NCBI GenBank assembly: GCA_028023455.1
Contig: JAQFVV010006199.1
Span: forward strand, 1,492,001 to 1,556,000
From: Epiperipatus broadwayi
Taxonomy: Eukaryota; Onychophora; Udeonychophora; Euonychophora; Peripatidae
DNA: 64,000 nucleotides
Reading direction: 5' to 3'
Position numbers and translations under genes: made by a program. The stretch's first letter is position 1. Each line of letters starts with the position of its first letter. This document shows, piece by piece, positions 29,181-40,954 of this stretch. Below the pieces are notes generated by a model. The model was not told the origin of the DNA and made no database searches. It saw only the letters and a program-made list of their open reading frames with translations.

Positions 29181-29183
<3 letters not shown>

Positions 29184-29339
29184 CCTTTTTCAGCAATTCT
29201 AAATTTTTTACCCTTTTCAATTTATAGGGATTCACAACAAGCATGGATGCAAAAGATGACAGTAATTAAGAATTTTAAAATTAAAAATGATAGGTATGAT
29301 ATAGATAAAAAAACTGCTAAAGTACAAAAAAAAACAAAA

Positions 29340-29830
29340 ACAATTTATTAAATTATATTCTAGCTATGGATATAATCCTAAAAATATCAGGAATATATTA
29401 TATGATAATAAAAATAATATTAGATGGAATAAAATATTAAATAATATAAAATGGATAAAAATTGCATATATACCTAAAATTTATGATATTTTCACTAAAA
29501 ATAAAAATTATATGGATAAAAATATAAAAATAGGATGGTCTAATTGTAAAAATTTAGATATATTAATAGGAAATTATAAAATTAAAGATGATATGAAATA
29601 TATAAAGGGAACAGTATATAAAATTACTTGTGGGTATGTAAAATGGTTTATTATCGACAGACATTTAAACATTTAGAACAAAGGGCAAAAGAACATAATA
29701 GTGCTATTGAAAGAAGAGATGATAGATCTGCATTATATGTTCATTATTTAAAATTTGGACATAAAATGGATTGTATTAAAAACATAAGACCATTAAATTA
29801 TATAAAGGAAATAAATTGAAGGAAAATATA
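29340..29830 (+). pseudogene. PLE protein remnant: RT thumb/linker and GIY-YIG endonuclease
   Basis: Across two frames the translation reads as the C-terminal half of a PLE protein. A linker segment containing GYNPKNIRNIL and IAYIPKIYDIF leads to KGTVYKITC (about 29605-29631), the GIY-half of a GIY-YIG nuclease. After a frameshift near 29640 follow QTFKHLEQRAKEHNS and a C-terminal YLKFGHKMDC stretch (frame 29628-29819). The expected Y-I-G triplet is replaced by Y-Y-R in the downstream frame, so the nuclease is dead. Lysine and asparagine are heavily enriched, in line with the AT-rich base composition. Confidence 0.7.
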
Positions 29831-30340
29831 TGAAACAAATTATATAAAATATAATATAAATATATGTATGAACATTTACAAAAAGTCAATTGATTTAATG
29901 AATTATTGGGTAATGGATAAAGAACGGAAAGTAATATAAAGGGAAATATATAAATAAATTGATAGAAATAATGAATTATAGGAAATGTGGGTAGATGTTG
30001 CTATGTACATAATATACGTGTTAGTATTAGTAGGAGGTATTATATTGAAAAGGGTAAAAAATTTAGAATTACCGAAAAAGGCTTTTATATATATAATTAT
30101 TATATTAATGTATTTATAAGTTATTATAATATAATAAAGATTTATATTGTATTTTATTAATTTATATTAGTAGTTATGAGTCTCACTTTTCCTAATAATC
30201 AGATCACATACCCTTTAACATTCAACAAATATTAAAGTATCTGCTCAATGGCATAAGAATAGTAAAACACCCCTTTTTATTAAGTATCTAAATATTCCCA
30301 TGACTAACAATAATACTTATTAAATATAATAAAGCATTTA

Positions 30341-32661
30341 TAATTATTAACCTTAAGTTAAATTAATTAATGAGATTAAATTATTATTCTTTTGTATATT
30401 TATTTTTTACTATTATTAGTTTTATAGGATTATAATTAATAATAACCATAAGAATAATATTATACTAGGAAGTCTCAGAATTATCATTGATTTTAAATTA
30501 GTTATTCATTCCGCCTATAAGATATCAAGAGGGATTTTTTTTACTTAATTCTGTAGTTAGACTGGTCTTAATTAATAAAAGACTTATAACCTTACTACTA
30601 CTTTATATTCATGTTTTTTACTATTTGATAATAAATAACTATTGTTATCTAAATTGTAATCATAATTTATAACTTTAAATAATAACTAATTCATACCCTG
30701 ATTTTTTATAAATAAACACACTTTAATAAATTTGCAATATATTTTATTAATGATTTATGTAATCAAAGCTATTTGCATTAATTTAAGATCCCATTTAAGA
30801 AATGTTTCCTAATAATTGTTATACAATCTCTTGTACTGAATTAATTTCTCATTAATTTCTTGTACTGAATTAATTTGTCATTTAAATATCAAACTGTACG
30901 CTTAAGACTCTTTGAAGATGGTGTAGTAATCATGATCAAAATAAAAGAAATGCAACTTTAAATAGTTTAACTTTTAAACATTAATTTTAATAATATTATT
31001 TACAGGATCTCTCAATAATTATTTTAAACTACTAAGTAACTCAATAAATAGCAATATTAATAACATTATATATAATAATATAATACTGTAACATATATAA
31101 ATATTTGAACATTTCTAGTCCCTTTAATTACAATTAGATATTTCAAATTAAAAAAACTCTCTTCTCATACAATATGGTGTTTTTATTATATTTAACTTTA
31201 TTTCTTATATAACAAAATCATGTGTATTTATTAAATAATCATTTCCTTTTTTATGGATTTGATTTACTCTCATTACCCCTTATAGTTTATGCTGCAAAAT
31301 ATAAGATTTAAAATATGAATTATTGTTTTATTTCTTGACTAAAATAATCTCATTGTAATATTATGAAATATTTCATATTTATCTGAGTTTATATTTTATG
31401 ATATTCAGCATTTGATCTCTTTTTTTTTACCTTGCACTAAGAATATATTAATACAATACTTATGAAATCATTAATTTGCTTGCTGAAATCACACTCAATT
31501 TTTCTATGATCTTATTATTAAACTCTATAATGAAATACAAAAGATGAAATTTTTATACTATATATTCTCAAATATGACAAGTTATCTCCTCCTGAATTAA
31601 TTTCAATTTACAATTTAGGATACTATACTAAAGATTGATAGACCACTCTTTGGTGCATCCTAAAATAAGAAATCCTTATCTTCATTTTATCTAAATAACT
31701 CAGATATTAACTTCCTATTTTTAAGCTATGCCAATTTCATACCTTTCTTATAAATAATAGCCTATAAAGAATAACAAACTAGAATTAGTTATGTCTCTAT
31801 TCAACTATATTAAATTATTAATAGTTAAACATAAGATCAAAATTTTAAATATCGCCATATATCATTTTCAATATTAACTACTTTTATATGTATATTTCAC
31901 TAGCTCATTGTTTATATCCATTTATTCTAATTATCTAACAATATTTAATAAAATCAAAACTTTAAATAATTAAGTACATAGATAAACAAATAAAATTAAT
32001 TGTTAATTTCTTTATCTACTGACTTATCTACCCATATTGATAATGATTATTTTAAAGTATAAAAATTAAACTATATACAAGTTTTTTTTTTAAATACAAG
32101 TTCATCTTCAAAAAACTTTCATCTTTTTTTAATGGTAATCCAATCGTTCCAAATGTTTCAGACTAGTTATGCATCAATATTCCTCTTACTTTTGCTTTTT
32201 TTGATCTCATATGAAGATTATAGACTTATACAATTCCAATGTAAGCAGATTATTGACAATTTCTCTGGGCTTTTTTTTAAGTGACAGTTAAAGATTATCT
32301 TGAACTTGCATAGTGTATTTTATTCAGATACTTCTCATGTTTATTATGATATTCATATTCACTGGTCCACTACTATGCTTCAAACTTCTCATTATTTCTG
32401 ATGTACTCTTTGTCAATGTTGTTATTTGGGATGCATTTTATACCTCTTTAAATATAGATAGACATTATCTTCAATATACATTTTATATTCTCAAATAAGC
32501 TAGTGTTTATTCTATTAATTTATTCAACTCTTTTCTCCTCCCATATATATTCATTCTTTATTAGTTGTCTTCAGTAATTATTTAATTTTTTCCACTTATT
32601 TTATTTTTTCATTTACAGTTTTAATAAATATTTTTTTCATTTTTCAAGCAGACTGCTATGA
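30341..32661. other. AT-rich non-coding stretch
   Basis: No gene is supportable. A 29 bp tandem duplication (CTTGTACTGAATTAATTT, twice) lies at about 30832-30885. The sequence may be the diverged remainder of the third 5 kb repeat copy, but I could not anchor it. Confidence 0.45.
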
Positions 32662-32689
32662 TTTATTACAAGTACAAATGTAATTATTA

Positions 32690-33124
32690 AATAACTAAAT
32701 GTGTGGTTTATATATCTAATAAGATCAGATATTTTACGGTAATATCTCCACACTAAAACTCAATATATTTATATTATTCTATTTATTTCTATACTTAGTG
32801 CTTTCGAAGGAACGATTCATGATGTGCAGTGTGCGACATGAGATAAGAAGAAAAATTAAGGAGGCCTATTTCATTAATTTAGATGCAAACTCGTTAAATA
32901 AAAGAGACACGTTTTATGCAAACTTGAAGAAATGGCAGACCTGATTTTAATAATTTGCATATGTTGGTTTAAATAAATAAATTGAACATCATTATTAGAA
33001 CTATCTATCTATAGCTTTGAAAATAAAGGCATCGTTCCTTCGAAAGCGCTAATTATAGAAATAAATAGAATAATATAAATATATTGAGTTTTAGTGTGGA
33101 GATATTACCATAAAATATGTGATC
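32690..33124 (+). mobile_element. Minimal Penelope-like element: 100 bp inverted repeats around a 3' coding tail
   Basis: The inverted repeats are 32717-32816 and 33031-33130, each 100 bp and about 95% identical, running from TAATAAGATCA to CTTTCGAAGGAACGAT. Flanking sequences TTATTACAAGTACAAATG (from 32662) and TTATTACAAGTATAAATA (from 33125) form an imperfect direct repeat of about 25 bp, a likely target-site duplication that overlaps the right arm's last bases. A one-sided tail of about 27 bp lies before the left arm. The interior encodes only the last 35 residues of a PLE protein. Together with the 29-30 kb copy it shows a repeated insertion architecture. Confidence 0.8.
32837..32944 (+). 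pseudogene. PLE protein C-terminus (35 codons)
   Basis: The open frame reads H-E-I-R-R-K-I-K-E-A-Y-F-I-N ... L-N-K-R-D-T-F ... L-K-K-W-Q-T and then stops at 32942-32944. It aligns with the end of the 45 kb PLE protein (RKIKEAFYINGN, INRKDTCFEISKKWAT). Nothing upstream encodes RT or the rest of GIY-YIG; the left inverted repeat starts about 20 bp before it. The copy is therefore an extreme 5' truncation. Confidence 0.75.
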
Positions 33125-33151
33125 TTATTACAAGTATAAATATAATCTTTA

Positions 33152-36100
33152 TTTAAAATTTACCTTTTGCATTTGCCTTGTATTACATCCATACATCTTT
33201 CTAACTTGTAATCCTTCATTTACCATATATATATATGTATAATTCATCATAAAATTTTATTGTACATGAATGTTATACTAAAACTAATAATGATCTATTT
33301 ATATCTTTTATACTATTGAAATTTTCATTCAGATATACTTTTGTATGTTCTCTTTTAAATCAAGATTTACATGATCCCATATGATAAGTTTTGTGAATAA
33401 AATTAATACTTTAATGAAAATAAAATTAATTCCATATGCTCTTTTACTAAAATTTGTATAAATAAGATTAATATGAGAGATTTACTACGAAGTTTTGTTC
33501 TTTGTGCTAGTAAGAAAATATTAAATAGTCAAGTATGGTTAAAAATATATATTCAGGATTAATAAAAAAAATATTGAAAAATTAAATATGAATATGAAAT
33601 ATATATATATATATACCAGCTGCACCTGGCCATACAAAGGCCCATGTTTTTTTTAATTGATTGCTTTAGCAATTTTTTTTAAGATTTAATGTAAATTGAA
33701 TAAAATATTTTAAGTGTGAGAATTATATACCAATATGAAAGATTATCATTATGGCAGAATACAAAAACTCTAGGTTTTCAGCTCATTGTTGTTATAATAA
33801 TTGATTGCTTTAACTATTTTTTTAAAAAATTTAATGTAAATTTAAAAAAAAACAGTTTAACATTATATAAATAAATTTCTGAATCTTAATAAAGCTAAAT
33901 TAAAATTTCCATTTTTAAATATACCTTTTATATTTGTCAATATTAAGATACAAATATATATTTACTAAGGTTCCTTTTGAATAAAAAATTAAATTATTTT
34001 TTGTGATAGCATCATGATTAATCATAATAGGTTTTTTAGCTTTATTGAGTTAATGTTCATTTATGTTGGTTGGAATATAAAAATGCCAGTTGTTTTTGTA
34101 ATATTTTTTATTCATTATAATATTTATAATATCTTTTTAATTGGTTGCTTTAATTTTTTTTTTTTTTTAAGATTTAGTGTAAATATATTTTTTATCAAAC
34201 ATTGCTAAGTATGTCATTCATCTGAACTGTATTAGGGGATTGACAGACCATGGAAGCAAGGTGTGCCTGAACATCAAATTATGAATCTGTTTATGGCCGT
34301 TTCTGCAGGTGGCTAGAAACTTGTACAGTGAAATATATACTATATTGGTACCTACTATATCTCTAGTTAAAAACACTCATACTGATTTTTCCCCCAGCAT
34401 TTTTTATTTAATTGTGGAATTACTTATTGATCAAACATTCATATATTCACCAATCAGACAACAGAGAAAATATGGATTTTATATATAAAATAATATATAT
34501 AATGTTCGACTGCTTCTGATTTGTTTCCTTCATGATTTATTGGGTTTTTTTTTTTTGATAATGATTTAAAATACATTTTATAAAACAGGAATTATGTTTA
34601 TCTCATTATTACATTTATGAAATCTAAGTTTTAATTGATTTTAGAATGATACATAAGAAAATTATAAAGATGTTAATTAATAAGTTAATTCTGGATTTTT
34701 AATATATAGCATGCTATGGTTTAATTAAATCTGAAATCTTATAGTTTAGATCTTAAAGTATGATTAGTAATATCTGATATCCACTTTTTGATATAGTTGT
34801 ATAATTATAGTCATTATGTGAGCGTATGTGTATATTAGATTAGACTTTTTTAAATTTTACATGCATATTCTCTGACTTAGTGCTAAATGACATGAATTTT
34901 AACGAAGGGATAAATAAATTTATACTTGATTACTATAATCAAGAAATTTCTATCAGAATTAAATGCAATTTGTGATTTTCTTTTAAACCTGGCATCAATT
35001 TTTTTTTACTATAACAGGCTTTACTATACATAAAAATATGATAATGAAATAATCTAACATAATTTGGATGTTATTCTACTAGATCAGATCTTCCATAAAT
35101 GATGATATATTTTCTGGAATGTACAGATTTTGCACAAATACTCATAGGCAATATTTTATTAGCTTTATTGAAATACTATTTTTAATGATTCTGGGATTGA
35201 TTTATTCACAGGGCTTGGTGTTTTGTTGCATGTTATATGCCTTGACTCATATGCACAGCTTTATTAATTGCACAAATAGCAGTCATGCTTTTTTGATATT
35301 CTGATTTTTTTAAAGCTAATGCTTTCTTTTGCCCATCACTGTTATTTTAGCCAAATATCTACTTGCATTGGTGTTATATATTCCTAAACAATGTGGGTTC
35401 ATTAATTATATGCATGAAATTCACATGGGCAATATGCATAAGTAAATCAATTAAAAATCTAGCAGAATTTAAAGAAATACTAATAATTAATTATAATATA
35501 TAAAATTAAATGTCTATAATGCTGTTTTATTTTTTTTAAAAACATGTAAATATAAATAGGTGTATTATTGATACACAAATTTTAGGCTTTCGGTTTATAT
35601 CAATATTAAAACATGATCATTTAATTCTCTTGAGATTTATAACATAGAATTGTCTCTTTAATTTTGTATAAAATATATTCAAAATATAATTTTATCAATT
35701 GAGCTGTACTATATGATTTATTTTGAGCACTACAGATTAGGTTTCATATCTTTTGCAAACTACATTCCCATGCATGTTATTTCAATATACTTGACCTTAA
35801 AATCAAATTAATTTACATCTAATATCATTAACCAATATAAAAAATTATGTAATTTTATCAGTTAATGATATTTTCTAGAGTAATATTTACATGTGCATTT
35901 ACAACAAAATATTTTTTAATTACGTATTTTATAATTCACTTGTCTGTCTCTGATTTATTTATTTTCAGAATTATATTACAAACCAATATATATTTAATTT
36001 AGCTAATAAATTTTAAGCCTAATACAAGTACAAGTCATGTATTTTTATACTCTTATTATTAAAATGAATGTGATAGTTAGTTATTTTTACACACAACCCA

Positions 36101-37170
36101 TCACCAATATATTATTAAAATATATTCTAAGTAAGTAATATTGCATTTTAATATTCAGTGACAAAAGCAATACAATAATAATAATAAATATTTGAGACTG
36201 AGTGAATGTATCTATAATTATGTATAAAGTTGATTAACTCACATTTTTTTGATTGAAGGCAGAATGGACAACATGTTAGTAGATTGAAATATGTACATAT
36301 ATGATGCTTTTTGCAAGTCTAGTAAAATATAAGTTTGAGAGTGTAAGAATTTATAAATAATACCATGTTCTAGAACTTTCAATTTCTGCATCTTTTGTAA
36401 GAATTTATAAATAACATTTTCATTTTAAAATAATTAAATTATGCCATTGCTTCTTACAATACTTAATTGATGTGAAATTAGTTATTATTAGTTTTTATAA
36501 GATTTGTAATTGATAAATTAAGATCTTATGATATTTGTAGCTTTCCAGTAAGTTTTTCTAAGGATTTGGGATATAAAAATACATAGTTGGTATTTAGATT
36601 GGAGCTTTGAAAGATTTACATAGAAAGATCTATATGAAGCTTTATCCAGAAATTATTTCAAATAATTTCAAAATTTTACCTATGATATTTTTACTTCTCA
36701 GAATATTTTTCATAGATTTGTGAGGTACACTTTATTTTTATATACTATTCTGAAAAGTTGCAATCTAAACTAAGAAAAGACTGCAGGCTATTAAAATCTG
36801 GTGAATCTGTAGAAAATTTATCTTGGCAACTCGTTAATGGAATATAATAAAAGAAAATCAATTACTACATTTATTTAATTACTTCATATCAATTTAAGTA
36901 ATCAACATTTTAATTTGTGCAAGTACTTTTAGGATTTCATCATCCTTTACAACTTGAAAAAAAACATATTATGAAAGTTTATATATAATTATTTTTACTT
37001 ATTCATTCAATAACAACTTTATATCTTTTAATTACTGACATATTTAAAATGTTTTTATTGAAAATTTAGCAAAATATATATATATGGCTTTATTTAGAAT
37101 ATGGAATTTTTTTTACATTTCATTAATTTTAATGTGACATATAAATGTGCTGTAGTTTGTATAAACAAGT

Positions 37171-37207
<37 letters not shown>

Positions 37208-37299
37208 ATAAAATATTCTATTAATTAATATTCACGCTGTAGAGTATTGAGTGAAGTGGGAGCGTGTATTATTTACTGTTATATTTAATATATATATAT
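33152..37299. other. AT-rich non-coding stretch
   Basis: No gene is supportable. Open frames at 34014-34208 and 35119-35304 are short, hydrophobic and composition-driven. A modest patch with PuPy-mixed sequence at 34225-34330 (CATGGAAGCAAGGTGTGCC, GTTTCTGCAGGTGGC) is unexplained. A (CA)n(TA)n microsatellite lies at about 37171-37206. Confidence 0.5.
33652..34190 (+). repeat. Three spaced copies of a roughly 45 bp sequence
   Basis: ATTGATTGCTTTARCAATTT followed by T-run, AAGATTTAATGTAAATT recurs at about 33655, 33797 and (more diverged) 34138. Sequence between copies is also loosely similar, so this may be an old tandem duplication with a period of roughly 140-340 bp. Confidence 0.5.
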
Positions 37300-37303
37300 A
37301 TTG

Positions 37304-37400
37304 AAGCAGTCAATCTTAGCTTAAGATTGTGCTTCATGTTTCTACCTACTAACCTGTGTTTAAATCCCTATTTCCCATCCCGCTTCTTTTGTCGTGTATA
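37304..37400 (+). repeat. tRNA-derived SINE-like head
   Basis: CTTAGCTTAAGATTG resembles a pol III A-box and GTGTTTAAATCCC, about 40 bp downstream, resembles a B-box (GGTTCRANNCC). The spacing is that of a tRNA. It does not fold convincingly into a functional tRNA, and a (TA)n tract precedes it directly, so a SINE head or tRNA pseudogene is more likely. Confidence 0.4.
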
Positions 37401-37439
37401 TATATTTCATGTATATATTTGAGAAGCGCGCCTAAATTA

Positions 37440-39140
37440 TAAAATTTAATGTTTCAATAACATGTTTTAAAATTATTATTAATTTTTTTTAGTAATTATT
37501 AGTTCTTTTTTATTAAAGTATTATAGATGTGGCTCAAATATATATATATATATAGGAGCAAAACTTACTAACAAAATATTGATGTTTTTAAATATTTATT
37601 ATATGTCATTTTTAACTTTTTCTTTTAAATTGCTTGTTTTTCTATTAAACTCTATATATTTTTTTATAAAATCCAATATGGAAGATGTGACTGTTGTTAA
37701 TTGTCCAAAAATAATTAAGGGTTGGAAGTACTATTATTTTAGTCTGGGATAGGTATTTTTATTTAAAGTTTTACTTAAAAGGGGATTAAGATTAGAGATA
37801 CTTTTGTTAAAAAACATGTTGTCAAATCTATTTCTAATCTGGAAATAGATTTGAATTTATTTTTGGACGTTATCTTACAATTGTATCTTCAAAAACAACT
37901 GATAAAAGAAAAAGTATAAATGACTGAATTTTGAATCACAGGAGAGATTAGAGGTATTATAAACATATTTCATTTTGCTTGAAACTTACAAATGATGTAG
38001 CAGTAAATCCACCACTCTTCTCGACCCTATGGATCAGGGTCATCATCTGCCGCTACCGTAATATCCTGCTGCCATGAAATGAAGAAAGGTCTAAAAAGAA
38101 CTTTAGAATGCTAATAGAAGTTTCCTGTCACCGAAGTACTTGCATTTCAATCGCCATGCACATGCCATATTTTAAAATGGATTCTTAAAATTGCAAGGTA
38201 AATTTCCAAGCCACCACCTAATAGTCTATTTAGTCTAAATAATCTATCAAGATCTTTTCTCATGTATTCTTTAACTTTGCCCTTTTATATATATATCTGT
38301 GAATGTAATTTTGCTCTCAAATGATTTCTTTATATCTAATCCTATCTCATATGCTTTTAACCTTCCTTAACTTCGGTGCGGTCATTTATTTATAGATATT
38401 TATTACTTGATTTTATATATATGATTTTTTTTTTATTAATTTGCTAATCTCAAACAAACTGGCAATTTTTAATTTATAAAAATCTTTTCTGTCATTTTTT
38501 AAGTAAACCTTCATGAAGCAAGTTATTAATGTCCATTTAAAACAATGCATTATTAATTAATATACTCGCCAGATTGTTTTTTGAGTCAACATTTTATTTA
38601 TGATAAAAATGTATTTGTTTAACTCTGGGTTTTCTACCTGGAAAATCCAGAACCCAAGCTAATTAACACTCTGAAACATTTATTTTATAATTATTTATTA
38701 AATTCTAAAAGGGTGACTTATAATTTGTTTTCTATATAACTGCTAATCTTACTTCATTTTTCATACTCTTAAAATTTCAAATCTTGTATTTAAATCATTT
38801 ATTGTAAAATCAACAAAAGTGGGATTGATTTATTTTAAATAGCAGAAAAGGGATGGGGGTGAATCTTAATGTTTCTGTTACTAAATCAAATCTTAACATA
38901 TAGTTTATTAATTTGAAATGTAAATCTTAATGTTTCTTTTACTAGGTAAAATCTTAATGTATATTTTATTAAATGAAATATTCTCTCTCTCTATATATAT
39001 ATATTATAATTGCATGGTGTATTATAGTATTCAAACAAGGGCCATTTATTTTAAAGCAGTAAAATTTATTCAATGTTGTTAGAGACATGTATCATTACTG
39101 CGTTTCTGTTATTTAGCCTATCTTTGTATATATATATTAT
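37440..39140. other. AT-rich non-coding stretch with one GC-richer patch
   Basis: No gene is supportable. The patch at about 38000-38220 (TCTCGACCCTATGGATCAGG, TCTGCCGCTACCG, CACCGAAGTACTTGC) stands out in composition and could be a decayed element or exon, but no frame is long enough to read. (TA)n tracts occur near 37540 and 38990. Confidence 0.45.
38862..38985 (+). repeat. 61 bp tandem duplication, two copies plus a partial third
   Basis: AATCTTAATGTTTCTGTTAC (from 38862) recurs as AATCTTAATGTTTCTTTTAC (from 38923), each followed by an A/T-rich TTTATTAA... block. A third start, AATCTTAATGTATATTTTAT, follows at about 38950. Confidence 0.6.
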
Positions 39141-39144
39141 GTGC

Positions 39145-39245
39145 TTCTAATCTGGGAGTTGCAACAAGTTCGAACCCATAGATTTCTTTTCGTACCTCGT
39201 TCCATAGATAGTTGAGCTATCTGGAACCACATTTATTTCGTATAA
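39145..39245 (-). repeat. tRNA-derived SINE head
   Basis: Read on the minus strand, TAGCTCAACTATC fits a pol III A-box and GGGTTCGAACTTG fits a B-box. The distance between them is that of a tRNA, and the flanking bases form a recognisable acceptor/T-arm layout (GGTTCCAGATAGCTC ... GTTCGAAC ... CAACTCCC). A (TA)n tract lies at its outer edge (39126-39137). Downstream on the minus strand no A- or T-rich tail could be defined, so element limits are uncertain. Confidence 0.5.
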
Positions 39246-39365
39246 AATGCCTCTGGTGGTGATACCGTAAGTTTGGCACATGCTATGCATATTCACTTCG
39301 TATAGATAAAAGGCCTCTCGCATTGGTTATACCAGCAAAAGTCTGGGCCATGCCATGCCTATCCA
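39236..39365. repeat. Diverged tandem pair next to the SINE head
   Basis: Two adjacent similar blocks: TTTCGTATAAAATGCCTCTG ... GATACCGTAAGTTTGGCACATGC (about 39236-39295) and TTCGTATAGATAAAAGGCCTC ... ATACCAGCAAAAGTCTGG (about 39296-39365), each ending in a CATGC-CTATCCAC-like string. The origin is unknown; it may be the body of the neighbouring SINE. Confidence 0.5.
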
Positions 39366-39670
39366 CTTTTCTCTAAGCACTACCCAAGAAGGGGGTGTGA
39401 GATTTCGTTTTTCATCCAGAAGCATGACCTTTTCCTTTTAGTTATTTTTAGGCTATTATGTCAGCACCGTAAACTTCTTCGTATTTATTATTCCTTTTTG
39501 CTTCATGACCCAGTTTTAATGCTCTAATATTAAAATTAAGCTTTGCTTAAAAGATATATATATATATATATATATGTCCACAGATGGCGTCCTACCAAGA
39601 CTGCCAATCAAGCGTATGTTTTGTTTACATAAACGTCAGAGTAGTTAGTATTCACTATCTCTAACTATAA

Positions 39671-39726
39671 TTCCACTTTCAGATCATGATTTCAAGCTAT
39701 TTGCTATCGTCAGTGAAAGACAGGAA
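39671..39726 (-). ncRNA. Hammerhead ribozyme, unit L1
   Basis: The minus strand gives stem I (TTCC ... GGAA distal, CTTTCA ... TGAAAG proximal), core CTGACGA, stem II AGC-AAATA-GCT, core GAAA, palindromic stem III and cleavage triplet ATC. Predicted cleavage lies between positions 39682 and 39681 on the minus strand. See the plus-strand unit at 42846 for the full description. Confidence 0.85.
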
Positions 39727-40079
39727 TAAAGAAACTAGATCTGAATACAAACTCTGAGCGTTTATGAAACAATTTCTATTCAGCTTGCAAGCGTGAATTT
39801 TTTAGACACGTAATGTCTTCAAACTCAGCATAGCAAACCAGATAGCTACATGGGTCTGATCTCAGTTCAGCATCACCACATAGTAGAAGCCTCTGCAATC
39901 TATATCATTGCAAGAAAGACCTCAAAGGTACATTTATGATAAACAAAAATGCAAGTTAAAAAACTTGCTAACGCTTGTATTTATGTCCACAGATGGCGTC
40001 CTACCAAGACTGCCAATCAAGCGTATGTTTTGTTTACATAAACGTCAGAGTAGTTAGTATTCACTATCTCTAACTATAA

Positions 40080-40135
40080 TTCCACTTTCAGATCATGATT
40101 TCAAGCTATTTGCTATCGTCAGTGAAAGACAGGAA
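40080..40135 (-). ncRNA. Hammerhead ribozyme, unit L2
   Basis: Identical 56-base motif to unit L1, 409 bp further on. All core bases are present. Confidence 0.85.
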
Positions 40136-40489
40136 TAAAGAAACTAGATCTGAATACAAACTCTGAGCGTTTATGAAACAATTTCTATTCAGCTTGCAAG
40201 CGTGAATTTTTTAGACACGTAATGTCTTCAAACTCAGCATAGCAAACCAGATAGCTACATGGGTCTGATCTCAGTTCAGCATCACCACATAGTAGAAGCC
40301 TCTGCAATCTATATCATTGCAAGAAAGACCTCAAAGGTACATTTATGATAAACAACGTTAGCAAGTTTTTTAACTTGCTAACGCTTGTATTTATGTCCAC
40401 AGATGGCGTCCTACCAAGACTGCCAATCAAGCGTATGTTTTGTTTACATAAACGTCAGAGTAGTTAGTATTCACTATCTCTAACTATAA

Positions 40490-40545
40490 TTCCACTTTCA
40501 GATCATGATTTCAAGCTATTTGCTATCGTCAGTGAAAGACAGGAA
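40490..40545 (-). ncRNA. Hammerhead ribozyme, unit L3
   Basis: Identical motif, 410 bp after L2; the extra base comes from the variant junction between units 2 and 3. Confidence 0.85.
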
Positions 40546-40898
40546 TAAAGAAACTAGATCTGAATACAAACTCTGAGCGTTTATGAAACAATTTCTATTC
40601 AGCTTGCAAGCGTGAATTTTTTAGACACGTAATGTCTTCAAACTCAGCATAGCAAACCAGATAGCTACATGGGTCTGATCTCAGTTCAGCATCACCACAT
40701 AGTAGAAGCCTCTGCAATCTATATCATTGCAAGAAAGACCTCAAAGGTACATTTATGATAAACAAAAATGCAAGTTAAAAAACTTGCTAACGCTTGTATT
40801 TATGTCCACAGATGGCATCCTACCAAGACTGCCAATCAAGCGTATGTTTTGTTTACATAAACGTCAGAGTAGTTAGTATTCACTATCTCTAACTATAA

Positions 40899-40954
40899 TT
40901 CCACTTTCAGATCATGATTTCAAGCTATTTGCTATCGTCAGTGAAAGACAGGAA
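40899..40954 (-). ncRNA. Hammerhead ribozyme, unit L4
   Basis: Identical motif, 409 bp after L3, in a GGCATCC-variant unit. Confidence 0.85.

Larger units (their letters stand above)
28983..30157 (+). mobile_element. Short Penelope-like element bounded by long inverted repeats
   Basis: The inverted terminal segments are 29029-29223 (left) and 30042-30158 (right). Outer parts match over about 70 bp; inner parts match from AAGCCTTTTTC (29181) to CCCTTTTCAAT (29221). They are separated on the left by about 80 bp of (TA)n that is only about 12 bp on the right. Between them lies a decayed PLE C-terminal coding region. The 13 bp TTAATTTATATTA occurs on both sides (28970-28982 and 30157-30169) and may be a target-site duplication, leaving a one-sided tail of about 46 bp before the left repeat. 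PLEs are known for inverted or direct terminal repeats, severe 5' truncation and one-sided tails, which fits. Confidence 0.75.
28862..30340. repeat. Possible third copy of the 5 kb family, interrupted by a PLE
   Basis: A (TA)n tract followed by TGTAACCTG (about 28862) resembles the left edge of copies A and B. After the PLE insertion (28983-30157) the sequence resumes with CTCAATGGCATAAGAATAG and an ACCCC/TATT/CCCATGAC series (about 30243-30305) that matches the block about 260-300 bp into A and B. Further right I cannot follow the homology with confidence, so only this part is listed. Confidence 0.4.

Noticed and set aside
35119-35304. Short hydrophobic open frame resembling a membrane protein
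   Set aside because: T-rich codons make such frames common here; there is no partner exon, and several similar frames are scattered through the window.
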